Assembly (NCBI RefSeq): GCF_004124325.1
Contig: NZ_QBDT01000001.1
Coordinates: 6,200,001-6,264,000, forward strand
DNA length: 64,000 nucleotides
Direction of reading: 5' to 3'
From: Streptomyces sp. L2
GTDB taxonomy: Bacteria; Actinomycetota; Actinomycetes; Streptomycetales; Streptomycetaceae
Positions 11,816-19,633 of this stretch are shown here, piece by piece. Position numbers and translations under genes: made by a program. How positions within the stretch are numbered: position 1 is the first letter of the stretch; each line of letters starts with the position of its first letter. Below the pieces are notes generated by a model, which saw only the letters and a list, made by a program, of their open reading frames with translations, was not told the origin of the DNA and searched no databases.

Positions 11816-13267
11816 GTGACGTCCCGTATCCCGCGCGACTCCAGGCTCCGACTCGTCCGACCGCGGCCCCTGGCCGCCGTCCCGAGAGCTGTGAACCAGC
11901 GGCGCCCGCGCCGCCCCGCACCCCGGCCCCCGGAGGGCACCCCCGCCCCGGCCGAACTGGCCAGAATGGCCCGCACCGGCCTGGCCGGCGCGGTCCGCGT
12001 CGCCTGCTGGGCCGACGCCGCCCTCGGCCCCGGCAGCGACGGCGCCACCGGAGACGGCAAGGCCACACTCTCCGAGGCCACCGCCGAACGCGCCGCCGCC
12101 CACCTCGACCTGAGCGTCGCTCAGGTCCGCACCGACTGGGACACCGCCCGCCTCGCCGGACTCGTCGAGGTGCACGGCGACAGCGCCCGCCCCGGCTGGC
12201 GGCTGCGCGCCTGGGACCGCGACGACAGCGCCGTGCTGCGCGGCTGGGTCGCCCTGTTCGACGCCTGGTCGCTGGCCAGCCCGGAACCCGACGGCCACGA
12301 GCCCGCCGCCGTCGCCGAGGTCGTCTCGGCCATGCCCCAGGTGCTCTCCTTCCTCCAGCTGTCCGCCGGCCCCGTCCCGGTCGCCCAGCTCCTCGACCTG
12401 CTCCAGCAGCGCGTCACCGAACTGCGCACCGAACGCTGCGAGGTCCCCTACGAGCCCGGACCGGCACCGGCCGGGTTCGCCCACCTCGCCGGCCCCGCAC
12501 CGACCGCCCTGCCCCCGGCGCCCGCGGAACCGGCCGTGCCGGCCGACACCCCGCTCGCCCCGCTGCTCGACTGGGCCCTGGGCGCGCTCGCCTCCGTCGG
12601 CGCGCTCACCTGCGACGGCGGCCAGGCCACCCTCACCCCGCTGGGCAACTGGGCGGTCTGGGTCAAGCTGGAGCAGATCTGCGTGGCCGCGCAGAGCCCG
12701 GCCGGCAACATCGAGCAGTCCGCCGAGGACATGCTGCGCGGCTGCGCCCAGCTCCGCCCCAACGCCGCCCGCGCCGAATACCGCGCCTGGCTCGCCGCCC
12801 GTCCCGTCGGCGGCGCCGTCGCCGAACTCGTGGACGCCGCCCGGGGCGACGACGCCCTGCTGCGCGGCCTCGCCTTCGAGGCGCTCCGCGTCGTCGGCGC
12901 CCCCGCCGAGCCCGACGTGCACGCCGTCGTCGACGAGCCGGCGCTGCGGCCGTACGCCCTGCTGTGGCTCGCCGAGCACGACGGGGCCGACCCGGAGGAC
13001 GCCCACGAGGTGCTGACCCGTGAGGAGGCCACCTGGCTGTGGGTGGACACCGCCGCGGCCGTCTCCGACCACGGCGAGGCGTCGATGCTGGTACGGCACC
13101 TGGAGTCCGCCGTGCAGCCCACCGTCCCGATGCTGCTGGACGAGGTGTGCGCCGTCGGGCACCCCCGCACCGTGCAGGTGCTGGTCGCCCTCGCCGCGGC
13201 CCACCCCGACCCGGCCCTCGCCAAGGCTGTCCGCCGAGCCGCCTTCCAGGTACACACGGGCGGCTGA
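11816..13267 (+). CDS. Conserved hypothetical protein, Ala-rich, helical
   Basis: 483 residues, soluble, without signal peptide or membrane segment. I do not recognise the family. An Arg/Pro-rich start (residues 1-45) is followed by a region with winged-helix-like character at about residues 80-140, where KATLSEATAERAAAHLDLSV leads into LAGLVEVHG. A Pro/Ala linker lies near residues 225-245. The C-terminal half is repeated helices (LLRGLAFEALRVVG, PTVPMLLDEVCAVGHPRTVQ) that look like HEAT-type repeats. GTG 11816 has AGGAAG 9 bases upstream; the frame stays open further back only through repeat DNA. It converges on the VOC-protein gene, with their ends 23 bases apart. Confidence 0.8.
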   Translation: MTSRIPRDSRLRLVRPRPLAAVPRAVNQRRPRRPAPRPPEGTPAPAELARMARTGLAGAVRVACWADAALGPGSDGATGDGKATLSEATAERAAAHLDLSVAQVRTDWDTARLAGLVEVHGDSARPGWRLRAWDRDDSAVLRGWVALFDAWSLASPEPDGHEPAAVAEVVSAMPQVLSFLQLSAGPVPVAQLLDLLQQRVTELRTERCEVPYEPGPAPAGFAHLAGPAPTALPPAPAEPAVPADTPLAPLLDWALGALASVGALTCDGGQATLTPLGNWAVWVKLEQICVAAQSPAGNIEQSAEDMLRGCAQLRPNAARAEYRAWLAARPVGGAVAELVDAARGDDALLRGLAFEALRVVGAPAEPDVHAVVDEPALRPYALLWLAEHDGADPEDAHEVLTREEATWLWVDTAAAVSDHGEASMLVRHLESAVQPTVPMLLDEVCAVGHPRTVQVLVALAAAHPDPALAKAVRRAAFQVHTGG

Positions 13268-13290
13268 GCGGCTGGCCGGGCGGCGCGCCG

Positions 13291-13704
13291 TCAGGTGGTG
13301 ATCTCCGGGCAGTACGTGCCAAAGCTCCAGATGTTGCCCTCGGCGTCGCGGGCCATGTAGTCCCGGGAGCCGTAGTCCTGGTCCGTCGGGGGCATCACGA
13401 TCTCCACGCCGTGCTCGACGGCCCGCTGGTGGTGGGCGTCGACGTCGTCCACGGCGATGTACACCCCCGTCGGGCCCGCGTCCTTCATCACCGTGTCGAA
13501 CAGCCCGCCGCGGCCCTTGGAGCCCAGCATCACCGCGCCGTTGCCCTGGGCCAGCTCGGCGTGCATCACCTTGCCGTCCTCCGTCTCGTACACCGACAGC
13601 TCCGTGAAGCCGAGGCCTTCCGTGAGCTGCCGGATCGCCGCCTTCGCGTCCGCGTACAGCACCGTCGGATAGATGCTGGGCCGTCCGCCGCCCGTGCCTG
13701 CCAT
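13291..13704 (-). CDS. VOC-family (glyoxalase/bleomycin-resistance fold) protein
   Basis: 137 residues, a single vicinal-oxygen-chelate domain. IYPTVLYADAKAAIRQLTEG is the first beta-alpha unit, GAVMLGS sits mid-domain, and RDYMARDAEGNIWSFGTY is the usual C-terminal signature of the PhnB-like branch. The function could be a metal-dependent enzyme or a ligand-binding/resistance protein; the sequence does not decide. ATG 13704 has GAGGGAG about 9 bases upstream. It is a single gene, transcribed away from the ABC-F gene. Confidence 0.9.
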   Translation of the reverse strand: MAGTGGGRPSIYPTVLYADAKAAIRQLTEGLGFTELSVYETEDGKVMHAELAQGNGAVMLGSKGRGGLFDTVMKDAGPTGVYIAVDDVDAHHQRAVEHGVEIVMPPTDQDYGSRDYMARDAEGNIWSFGTYCPEITT

Positions 13705-13874
13705 GCCGATCACTCCCTCGTGATTCCGGTCGTCCGATGCCCGCCATTCAGCATCGCAGCCACCACTGACAACGCCCCCGCCGAGCGCGCCGCGCCGCCC
13801 CGCCCCCCGAACGGACGACGCACCCGCGGCCACCCGCCACCGGGCGTGCCGGAAAACCGCTTGCCCGGCCCCGT

Positions 13875-13880
13875 TAGACT
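13875..13880 (+). promoter_or_regulatory. -10 box of a leaderless transcript
   Basis: TAGACT lies 6 bases before the ATG of the MAILLAH frame, so the predicted transcript would start at or next to that A. No good -35 hexamer is visible at 17-18 bases; the only TTGCCC lies too close. Leaderless transcripts are frequent in Streptomyces. Confidence 0.55.
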
Positions 13881-13886
13881 TGGCCC

Positions 13887-13910
13887 ATGGCCATTCTCCT
13901 CGCGCATTAG
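13887..13910 (+). CDS. Leader peptide MAILLAH upstream of ABC-F gene
   Basis: Seven codons and TAG encode MAILLAH. The ATG is placed where a leaderless message from the adjacent -10 box would begin, and the frame ends 58 bases before the ABC-F start. After the stop, GGCGG (13913-13917) can pair with either of two CCGCC strands (13930-13934 or 13937-13941), so alternative hairpins are possible. Upstream reading frames that sense ribosome inhibitors control several antibiotic-resistance ABC-F genes in other bacteria; that this one does so is inference. Confidence 0.5.
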   Translation: MAILLAH

Positions 13911-13968
13911 ACGGCGGGAACGTCCTCAGCCGCCCACCGCCAATCCCCGTACGCCCTGGAGTCTGTCC

Positions 13969-15567
13969 GTGATCTCCGCCTCCGGTATCGAGCTGCGCGC
14001 CGGTGCCCGCATCCTCATCGAGAACGCCACCTTCCGCGTCGCCAAGGGCGACCGCATCGGCCTGGTCGGCCGCAACGGCGCCGGCAAGACCACCCTCACC
14101 AAGTGCCTGGCCGGCGAGGGCATCCCGGCAGCCGGCCAGATCGCCCGCTCCGGCGAGGTCGGCTACCTGCCCCAGGACCCGCGCACCGGCGACCTGGACG
14201 TCCTCGCCCGCGACCGCATCCTCTCCGCGCGCGGCCTCGACGTACTGATCCGCAAGATGCGCGACAACGAGCAGCGCATCGCCAACGGCCAGGGCGCCAC
14301 CCGCGAGAAGGCCCTGCGGCAGTACGAGCGCCAGGAGACGGAGTTCCTCACCAAGGGCGGGTACGCCGCCGAGGCCGAGGCCGCCACCATCGCCGCCGCG
14401 CTGAACCTGCCCGACCGCGTGCTCGGCCAGCCCCTGCACACGCTCTCCGGAGGCCAGCGCCGCCGTATCGAGCTGGCCCGCATCCTGTTCTCCGACGCGG
14501 ACACCCTGCTGCTCGACGAGCCGACGAACCACCTCGACGCCGACTCGATCATCTGGCTGCGCGACTACCTGAAGACCTACCGCGGCGGCTTCATCGTGAT
14601 CTCCCACGACGTCGACCTGGTCGAGACGGTCGTCAACAAGGTGTTCTACCTGGACGCCAACCGCGCCCAGATCGACGTCTACAACATGGGCTGGAAGCTC
14701 TACCAGCAGCAGCGCGAGGCCGACGAGAAGCGCCGCAAGCGGGAGCGGGCCAACGCCGAGAAGAAGGCCGCCGCCCTGCACTCGCAGGCCGACAAGATGC
14801 GCGCCAAGGCCACCAAGACCGTCGCCGCGCAGAACATGGCCCGCCGCGCCGACAAGCTCCTGGCCGGCCTGGAGGCGGTCCGCCAGTCCGACAAGGTCGC
14901 CAAGCTCCGCTTCCCCGACCCGTCCCCCTGCGGCAAGACCCCGCTGATGGCCGAGGGCCTGTCGAAGTCGTACGGCTCCCTGGAGATCTTCACCGACGTC
15001 GACCTGGCCATCGACAAGGGCTCCCGGGTCGTCATCCTCGGCCTCAACGGCGCCGGCAAGACCACCCTGCTGCGCCTCCTCGGCGGTGTGGAGACGCCCG
15101 ACACCGGCGAGGTCGTCCCCGGTCACGGCCTCAAGCTCGGCTACTACGCGCAGGAGCACGAGACCCTCGACCCGGACCGCACGGTCCTGGAGAACATGCG
15201 CTCGGCCGCCCCCGACATGGACCTCGTCGAGGTCCGCAAGGTGCTCGGCTCCTTCCTGTTCTCCGGTGACGACGTCGACAAGCCGGCCGGGGTCCTCTCC
15301 GGCGGCGAGAAGACCCGCCTCGCCCTGGCGACCCTGGTCGTCTCCTCCGCCAACGTGCTGCTGCTGGACGAGCCGACGAACAACCTCGACCCGGCCAGCC
15401 GCGAGGAGATCCTCGGCGCACTGCGCACTTACAAGGGCGCCGTCGTCCTCGTCACCCACGACGAGGGCGCCGTGGAGGCACTCCAGCCCGAGCGGATCAT
15501 CCTGCTGCCGGACGGCGTCGAGGACCTGTGGGGCGCCGACTACGCGGACCTCGTCGCCCTCGCTTGA
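13969..15567 (+). CDS. ABC-F family ATPase (ribosome-associated)
   Basis: 532 residues with two ABC domains and no membrane segments, hence the ABC-F class that acts on ribosomes in translation or antibiotic protection. Domain 1 has Walker A GRNGAGKTT, signature LSGGQRRR and Walker B DTLLLDEPTNHLD. The inter-domain linker (about 240-320) is Lys/Arg-rich and coiled. Domain 2 has GLNGAGKTT, LSGGEKTR and VLLLDEPTNNLD. Both catalytic glutamates are present. GTG 13969 has GGAG 7 bases upstream and gives the usual ISASGIELRAG start. The open frame extends far upstream but only as non-coding DNA. From memory it corresponds to SCO1840. Specific drug or ribosome partner unknown. Confidence 0.93.
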   Translation: MISASGIELRAGARILIENATFRVAKGDRIGLVGRNGAGKTTLTKCLAGEGIPAAGQIARSGEVGYLPQDPRTGDLDVLARDRILSARGLDVLIRKMRDNEQRIANGQGATREKALRQYERQETEFLTKGGYAAEAEAATIAAALNLPDRVLGQPLHTLSGGQRRRIELARILFSDADTLLLDEPTNHLDADSIIWLRDYLKTYRGGFIVISHDVDLVETVVNKVFYLDANRAQIDVYNMGWKLYQQQREADEKRRKRERANAEKKAAALHSQADKMRAKATKTVAAQNMARRADKLLAGLEAVRQSDKVAKLRFPDPSPCGKTPLMAEGLSKSYGSLEIFTDVDLAIDKGSRVVILGLNGAGKTTLLRLLGGVETPDTGEVVPGHGLKLGYYAQEHETLDPDRTVLENMRSAAPDMDLVEVRKVLGSFLFSGDDVDKPAGVLSGGEKTRLALATLVVSSANVLLLDEPTNNLDPASREEILGALRTYKGAVVLVTHDEGAVEALQPERIILLPDGVEDLWGADYADLVALA

Positions 15568-15633
15568 TCGAATGCCTGATCCACTGGGTATGGATCATTC
15601 GGCCTAGCCGTGATCCATCATCTGTGTGAGATC
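15566..15633. promoter_or_regulatory. GATC-rich regulatory region upstream of gbn
   Basis: Five GATC tetramers lie at 15566, 15578, 15593, 15612 and 15630, with further ones at 15673 and 15860. TGATCCA and TGGATCA form a 7-7-7 inverted repeat at 15577-15597, and TGATCCA recurs at 15611. In GC-rich DNA this is a marked excess. Gbn of S. coelicolor is known to bind GATC-containing sites, so autoregulation is the natural reading. The rest of the 15634-15902 gap holds no gene that I can support. Confidence 0.6.
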
Positions 15634-15902
15634 TCCTCGTATCGAGGTGTGTCGTACACGTATTTCGCGGCCGATCCCTGCTGTGCCAAGGGGTCGGCCG
15701 CCGTGCTGCGCTGACCTGGCTCTTTGCGGAACCACTCGTTCGGCTGTACGGACGCCACCTCGCGGAATCCCGGATTCCGCATGTGGGGACGCGCTCCTGT
15801 CGTCACAACCTTGTCCCACGGACCTTGCCGAATGGGTGGCCATCCCGCCCCGGAGGGGTGATCATGAGGAGACCAGAGCGCACTTCCCATGAGGAGGCAC
15901 GG

Positions 15903-16124
15903 GTGGCCGAGACTCTGAAGAAGGGCAGCCGGGTGACCGGCGCCGCGCGCGACAAGCTCGCGGCAGACCTGAAGAAGAAGTACGACTCCGGTGCGAGCAT
16001 CCGGGCGCTGGCCGAAGAGACCGGCCGCTCGTATGGCTTCGTACACCGGATGCTCAGCGAGTCGGGCGTCACGCTCCGTGGGCGTGGCGGAGCGACCCGG
16101 GGCAAGAAGGCCGCTACGTCCTGA
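15903..16124 (+). CDS. gbn: GATC-binding nucleoid-associated protein Gbn
   Basis: 73 residues, basic, beginning VAETLKKGSRVTGAARDKLA. Residues about 17-60 form a helix-turn-helix (DSGASIRALAEETGRSYGFV), and the tail is RGRGGATRGKK. Length, sequence character and neighbours (ABC-F before, enoyl-CoA hydratase after) match SCO1839 of S. coelicolor, described as the actinobacterial nucleoid protein Gbn, which binds GATC sites and affects development. GTG 15903 has GAGGAGG 5 bases upstream. An in-frame ATG at 15864 with GGAGG 7 bases upstream would add 13 residues (MRRPERTSHEEAR); both starts have good ribosome sites, so two forms are possible. Confidence 0.88.
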   Translation: MAETLKKGSRVTGAARDKLAADLKKKYDSGASIRALAEETGRSYGFVHRMLSESGVTLRGRGGATRGKKAATS

Positions 16125-16262
16125 CTCCGGGCGGCCCATCGGCTTCGATGGTGGCCACCCGGTCGGCCGACTGAGCGGCCGGGTGGTTACTGTGCAGTCA
16201 CTTAGCATGCCGTGCGTGCAGTACGGCACCGCGTGGATGACCGCACCCATCGGAGGCGCCCC

Positions 16263-17066
16263 ATGGCTTCGCCCGACCAGGACCTCGCTCCTGTACTCGA
16301 CAAGGACGGCGTACGGCTCACCGTCGACGACGCGCTCGCGACGGTGACGCTGACCAATCCGGCCAAGCGCAACGCGCAGAGCCCCGCTTTGTGGCGGGCG
16401 CTGGCCGAGGCGGGCCGGCTGCTGCCGGGCACCGTCCGTGTCGTGGTGCTGCGCGGCGAGGGCCGTTCCTTCTCCGCCGGGCTGGACCGTCAGATGTTCA
16501 CCCCGGAGGGGATCGAGGGCGAGCCGTCCTTCATCGATCTCGCGCGCCGTGACGACGCCGGGCTCGACGCGACCATCGCCGAATTCCAAGAGGCGTTCAC
16601 CTGGTGGCGGCGCAACGACATCGTGTCTATCGCCGCCGTCCAGGGGCACGCCATCGGGGCCGGCTTCCAGCTCGCGCTGGCGTGCGATCTGCGGGTCGTC
16701 GCCGATGACGTGCAGTTCGCCATGCGCGAGACCAGCCTGGGCCTCGTCCCCGACCTGACCGGCACGCATCCGCTGGTCGGGCTGGTCGGGTATGCCCGCG
16801 CGCTGGAGATCTGCGTGACCGGGCGGTTCGTGCAGGCGGAGGAGGCGGTGGCGTCCGGGCTGGCGAACCTCGCGGTGCCGGCGGGGGAGCTGGAGGGGGC
16901 GGTGCGGGATCTTGCGGCGGCGGTGCTTGGCGCTCCGCGGGACGCTGTCGCTGAGACCAAGGCGTTGTTGCGGGGGGTTGCCGGCCGTTCCTACGACGAG
17001 CAGCGGGCTGCTGAGCGGGCTGCTCAGGGGCGGCGGTTGCGGGAGCTGGCCGGGCTCGGCGAATGA
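16263..17066 (+). CDS. Enoyl-CoA hydratase/isomerase family protein
   Basis: 267 residues of the crotonase fold. LTNPAKRNAQSPALW is the early substrate-loop motif, the first oxyanion-hole strand is GEGRSFSAGLD, and the second is AVQGHAIGAGFQLALACDLRV, followed by ETSLGLVPDLTG. The glutamate equivalent to catalytic Glu144 of rat hydratase appears replaced in GFQLALA, while the ETSLGL glutamate (Glu164 position) is present. Hydratase, isomerase or another crotonase activity cannot be told apart. ATG 16263 has GGAGG 6 bases upstream. Downstream is a REP-like element and the Asp23 cluster. Confidence 0.92.
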   Translation: MASPDQDLAPVLDKDGVRLTVDDALATVTLTNPAKRNAQSPALWRALAEAGRLLPGTVRVVVLRGEGRSFSAGLDRQMFTPEGIEGEPSFIDLARRDDAGLDATIAEFQEAFTWWRRNDIVSIAAVQGHAIGAGFQLALACDLRVVADDVQFAMRETSLGLVPDLTGTHPLVGLVGYARALEICVTGRFVQAEEAVASGLANLAVPAGELEGAVRDLAAAVLGAPRDAVAETKALLRGVAGRSYDEQRAAERAAQGRRLRELAGLGE

Positions 17067-17135
17067 ACCCAGGGCTGGCCGGCCTCGGCCAGTGAACCGG
17101 CGCTGAACCGGCACCCGGCGTTGTTCGCTGTGCCC

Positions 17136-17179
17136 ACCCTCCCCCACCCTCGGCTTCGCTCGGGCGGGGGACCCCCGTC
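17136..17179. repeat. Palindromic REP-like element, intergenic copy
   Basis: CTCCCCCACCCTCGGCTTCG followed by CTCGGGCGGGGGACCCCC is the second copy of the element inside cobQ. It can fold as a strong hairpin with a CTTCG loop and lies 70 bases after the enoyl-CoA hydratase stop, where it may act as a transcription terminator. Confidence 0.7.
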
Positions 17180-17281
17180 GCCCTGCGGAACGCCTGCCCA
17201 CAGAGAGGGCGTTCGTGGGGCGGGTGGGGGGATTTTTGCTTACGGTGGCCGGGGGGCGATGAGCCGAAGGGACGTGCGGCG

Positions 17282-17755
17282 ATGAGTGACATGACGACGA
17301 ACCCGGACGGTGGCGGCGAAGCCGGGGTGTCCACCCGCAAGGCGCCACGGCGCGGCGGCGGCGACCCCGGGCTCCGGGGGCGTACCACCATCGCCGACGG
17401 CGTCGTGGAGAAGATCGCCGGCCTGGCCGCCCGGGATGTCGTCGGCGTCCATGCCCTGGGCAGCGGACTGGCGCGGACCTTCGGGGCCGTACGGGACCGG
17501 GTGCCGGGCGGGTCGAAGTCGGTGACCCGGGGTGTGAAGGCCGAGGTCGGCGAGGTGCAGACCGCGCTCGACCTGGAGATCGTCGTGGACTACGGCGTGT
17601 CGATCGCCGACGTCGCCCGCGCCGTCCGGGAGAACGTGATCGCCGCCGTGGAGCGGATGACCGGACTTGAGGTCGTCGAGGTCAACATCGCGGTGAGCGA
17701 CGTCAAACTCCCGGACGAAGAGGACGAGGAACCGGAGCCGCCCCGCATCCAGTGA
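17282..17755 (+). CDS. Asp23/Gls24 family envelope stress protein
   Basis: 157 residues. The Asp23 domain (about residues 33-145) is seen in GRTTIADGVVEKIAGLAARD, VDYGVSIADVARAVRENVIA and GLEVVEVNIAVSDVKL; the C-terminal tail is acidic. Asp23 proteins in Gram-positive bacteria form an abundant layer at the membrane, bound by AmaP, and respond to cell-wall or alkaline stress. This is the first gene of a tight five-gene unit ending in AmaP. The ATG at 17282 follows a second GATG-rich stretch and gives the natural family N-terminus. Confidence 0.92.
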   Translation: MSDMTTNPDGGGEAGVSTRKAPRRGGGDPGLRGRTTIADGVVEKIAGLAARDVVGVHALGSGLARTFGAVRDRVPGGSKSVTRGVKAEVGEVQTALDLEIVVDYGVSIADVARAVRENVIAAVERMTGLEVVEVNIAVSDVKLPDEEDEEPEPPRIQ

Positions 17756-17819
17756 ACGGGGCGTCCGCCCCCGGAAAAGGCCCTGACCACGCACGCCTGA
17801 CCCATTCGAGGAGCGCCGC

Positions 17820-18014
17820 ATGAGTACCGCCGTGATCGGCATGTTCGCCGGGATGGCACTGGGCTTCGCCGGCTGGTTCGGGGGCTTCGGGGCCTTCCTG
17901 GTGGTGGCGGCGCTCGGCGCCGTCGGATTCGTGGCGGGCCGGTTCCTGGAGGGCGAGCTGGAACTCGGCGAGTTCTTCCGCATGCGTGACGACCGGCGCG
18001 ACCGGCGGCGGTGA
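17820..18014 (+). CDS. Small membrane protein in Asp23 cluster
   Basis: 64 residues. A glycine-rich double hydrophobic hairpin (GMFAGMALGFAGWFGGFGAF, then VAALGAVGFVAGRFLEG) is followed by a charged tail FFRMRDDRRDRRR. It resembles the DUF2273-type small proteins of Asp23 operons. ATG 17820 has GAGGAG 6-7 bases upstream. Its stop overlaps the next GTG start by 4 bases. Confidence 0.85.
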   Translation: MSTAVIGMFAGMALGFAGWFGGFGAFLVVAALGAVGFVAGRFLEGELELGEFFRMRDDRRDRRR

Positions 18015-18394
18015 CACCGGTGAGCGCCGGGACGTCCGCGGCACGCAGCGCCGCGGACCGTGTGGCACCGGGAGAGCGCGGCGCGACCCGGATCGCCGAC
18101 CGGGTCGTGGCCAAGATCGCCGGCCAGGCCGCCCGTGAGGCGCTGGCACCGCTCCCGGCGGACGCCACCGGGCCGTACGCCAACGTCGTCGTCCGCCACG
18201 ACACCGCGCGCGTCCGGGTCCACCTCGAACTCGGCTATCCCTGTGACATCGGTGCCTGCTGCGCCGCCGTGCGCCGCCGGGTCGTCGAACGGGTGCGGGA
18301 GCTGGTGCGGATGGACGTGCCGGAGGTGGCCGTCCAGGTGGAGCGGCTGCACCTGGTGCCCGCGCCGGACGCGGACCGGGGGAGGGCGCGATGA
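18011..18394 (+). CDS. Second Asp23/Gls24 family protein
   Basis: 127 residues. It contains TRIADRVVAKIAGQAAREAL, a central beta region (VVVRHDTARVRVHLELGYPC) and RVRELVRMDVPEVAVQVERL, a compact Asp23 domain less acidic than the first copy. The GTG start overlaps the preceding stop (GTGA), and its own end overlaps the next ATG. It probably forms mixed assemblies with the 157-residue paralogue; that is inference. Confidence 0.87.
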   Translation: MTPVSAGTSAARSAADRVAPGERGATRIADRVVAKIAGQAAREALAPLPADATGPYANVVVRHDTARVRVHLELGYPCDIGACCAAVRRRVVERVRELVRMDVPEVAVQVERLHLVPAPDADRGRAR

Positions 18395-19020
18395 GCGAGC
18401 CCCCCGGACCCGGGACGGACGTTCCCGGGCCCACCGACCTGGAGAAGGCGCCCGGCACCCCGGAACCGGCGCTGCGCGGCAGCGGCCGGTTCTGGTCGGC
18501 GCGGCGGGTGCCCGCCGGGATCGTCGCCCTGGCCGTCCTGGTCGTGGCCGGTGTCTTCCTGTACGACATCGCCGCCGTGCGCGCCCACCGGCCGGCGATG
18601 CGCTGGCGCCGCGCCCTCGCCCGGCAGCTCGCCGAGCGGCCCCTGGACGACACCTGGGTGCTGGTCGGCGCCGGTGTCGCCGCCGCGCTCGGCCTGTGGC
18701 TGGTCGGCCTCGCGGTGACTCCGGGACTGCGGGACCTGCTGCCGATGCGCCGCCCGCACCCCGACGTCCGGGCCGCCCTCCGGCGCGACGCGGCCGCCCT
18801 GGTGCTGCGCGACCGGGCCCTGGAGGTCCCCGGCGTCCGCGCCGTGCGGGTCCGGATGGGGCGCGGGAAGGCCGACGTGCGGGCCGTCTCGCACTTCCGC
18901 GACCTGGACGACGTACACGCCGATCTGGACACCTCGCTCGCCGACGCCGCACGGGCCCTCGGCCTGGACCGGCCACCGGCGCTGTCCGTGCGCGTCGCAC
19001 GGCCCGGACGGAAGGGGTGA
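18391..19020 (+). CDS. DUF6286-type membrane protein in Asp23 cluster
   Basis: 209 residues. Two membrane helices lie at about residues 44-64 (GIVALAVLVVAGVFLYDIAA) and 90-112 (LVGAGVAAALGLWLVGLAVT). The soluble C-terminal domain, with RDAAALVLRDRALEVPGVRA and VSHFRDLDDVHADLD, resembles an Asp23-like fold. Arrangement and neighbours match proteins annotated DUF6286 in Streptomyces Asp23 operons. ATG 18391 overlaps the previous stop; the next start is 5 bases after its stop. Confidence 0.85.
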   Translation: MSEPPGPGTDVPGPTDLEKAPGTPEPALRGSGRFWSARRVPAGIVALAVLVVAGVFLYDIAAVRAHRPAMRWRRALARQLAERPLDDTWVLVGAGVAAALGLWLVGLAVTPGLRDLLPMRRPHPDVRAALRRDAAALVLRDRALEVPGVRAVRVRMGRGKADVRAVSHFRDLDDVHADLDTSLADAARALGLDRPPALSVRVARPGRKG

Positions 19021-19024
19021 GACC

Positions 19025-19609
19025 GTGCGCAGGGGCACCGTCAACCGTGTGCTGACCGGGATCACGGGCCTGCTGCTCCTCGTGGTGGGCGGGTCCGTGC
19101 TGGCCGTCGGCCTGGGCGCGTCCGTGCCGTCCTGGTGGCCGTACACCGGCTCGCACGACGTGCTGCTGACCCGGGCCGAATGCACCCGCTGGCGGGACGC
19201 CGGCTGGTGGTGGCCGGCCGTCCTCGGAGGGCTGGCCGTCCTCGTCCTGCTGGCCCTGTGGTGGCTGACCGCGCTGCTGCGCCGGCGCCGGCAGGGCGAG
19301 ATCACCGTCGACACCGGCGACGGCGACGCCGCCCGGCTGCGGACCAGGGCGCTGGAGTCGGCCCTGGCCGCCGAGGCCGGCCGGCAGGACGGCGTGGCCC
19401 ACGCCGAGGTCCTGCTGACCCGCGGCCGCCGGGGCGCACCCGCGGTCAGGGCCGGACTCCGGCTGGACCCCGACGCGGCCCCGGCCACCGCGCTGACGGA
19501 CTTCACGACCGGAGCCCTGGCGCACGCCCGCACGTCGGCGGGCCTGCCCGCCCTCCCGGCGGAGGTGCGCCTCAGCGGTGTCAGACACCGCCCGGAGCGG
19601 GTCAGTTGA
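19025..19609 (+). CDS. amaP: Alkaline shock response membrane anchor protein AmaP
   Basis: 194 residues. Helix 1 is at about 9-33 (VLTGITGLLLLVVGGSVLAV) and helix 2 at about 62-83 (WWPAVLGGLAVLVLLALWWL), followed by a cytoplasmic domain with a beta strand, QGEITVDTGDGDAARLRTRA, typical of AmaP. AmaP tethers Asp23 to the membrane in staphylococci. Start GTG 19025. It closes the cluster and converges on the SDR gene 24 bases away. Confidence 0.85.
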   Translation: MRRGTVNRVLTGITGLLLLVVGGSVLAVGLGASVPSWWPYTGSHDVLLTRAECTRWRDAGWWWPAVLGGLAVLVLLALWWLTALLRRRRQGEITVDTGDGDAARLRTRALESALAAEAGRQDGVAHAEVLLTRGRRGAPAVRAGLRLDPDAAPATALTDFTTGALAHARTSAGLPALPAEVRLSGVRHRPERVS

Positions 19610-19633
19610 GCCAGGACACGTACCGTCAGGTGC

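Noticed and set aside
13039..13968. N-terminal extension of the ABC-F protein
   Set aside because: The frame runs antisense to the VOC gene; conserved sequence starts at GTG 13969.
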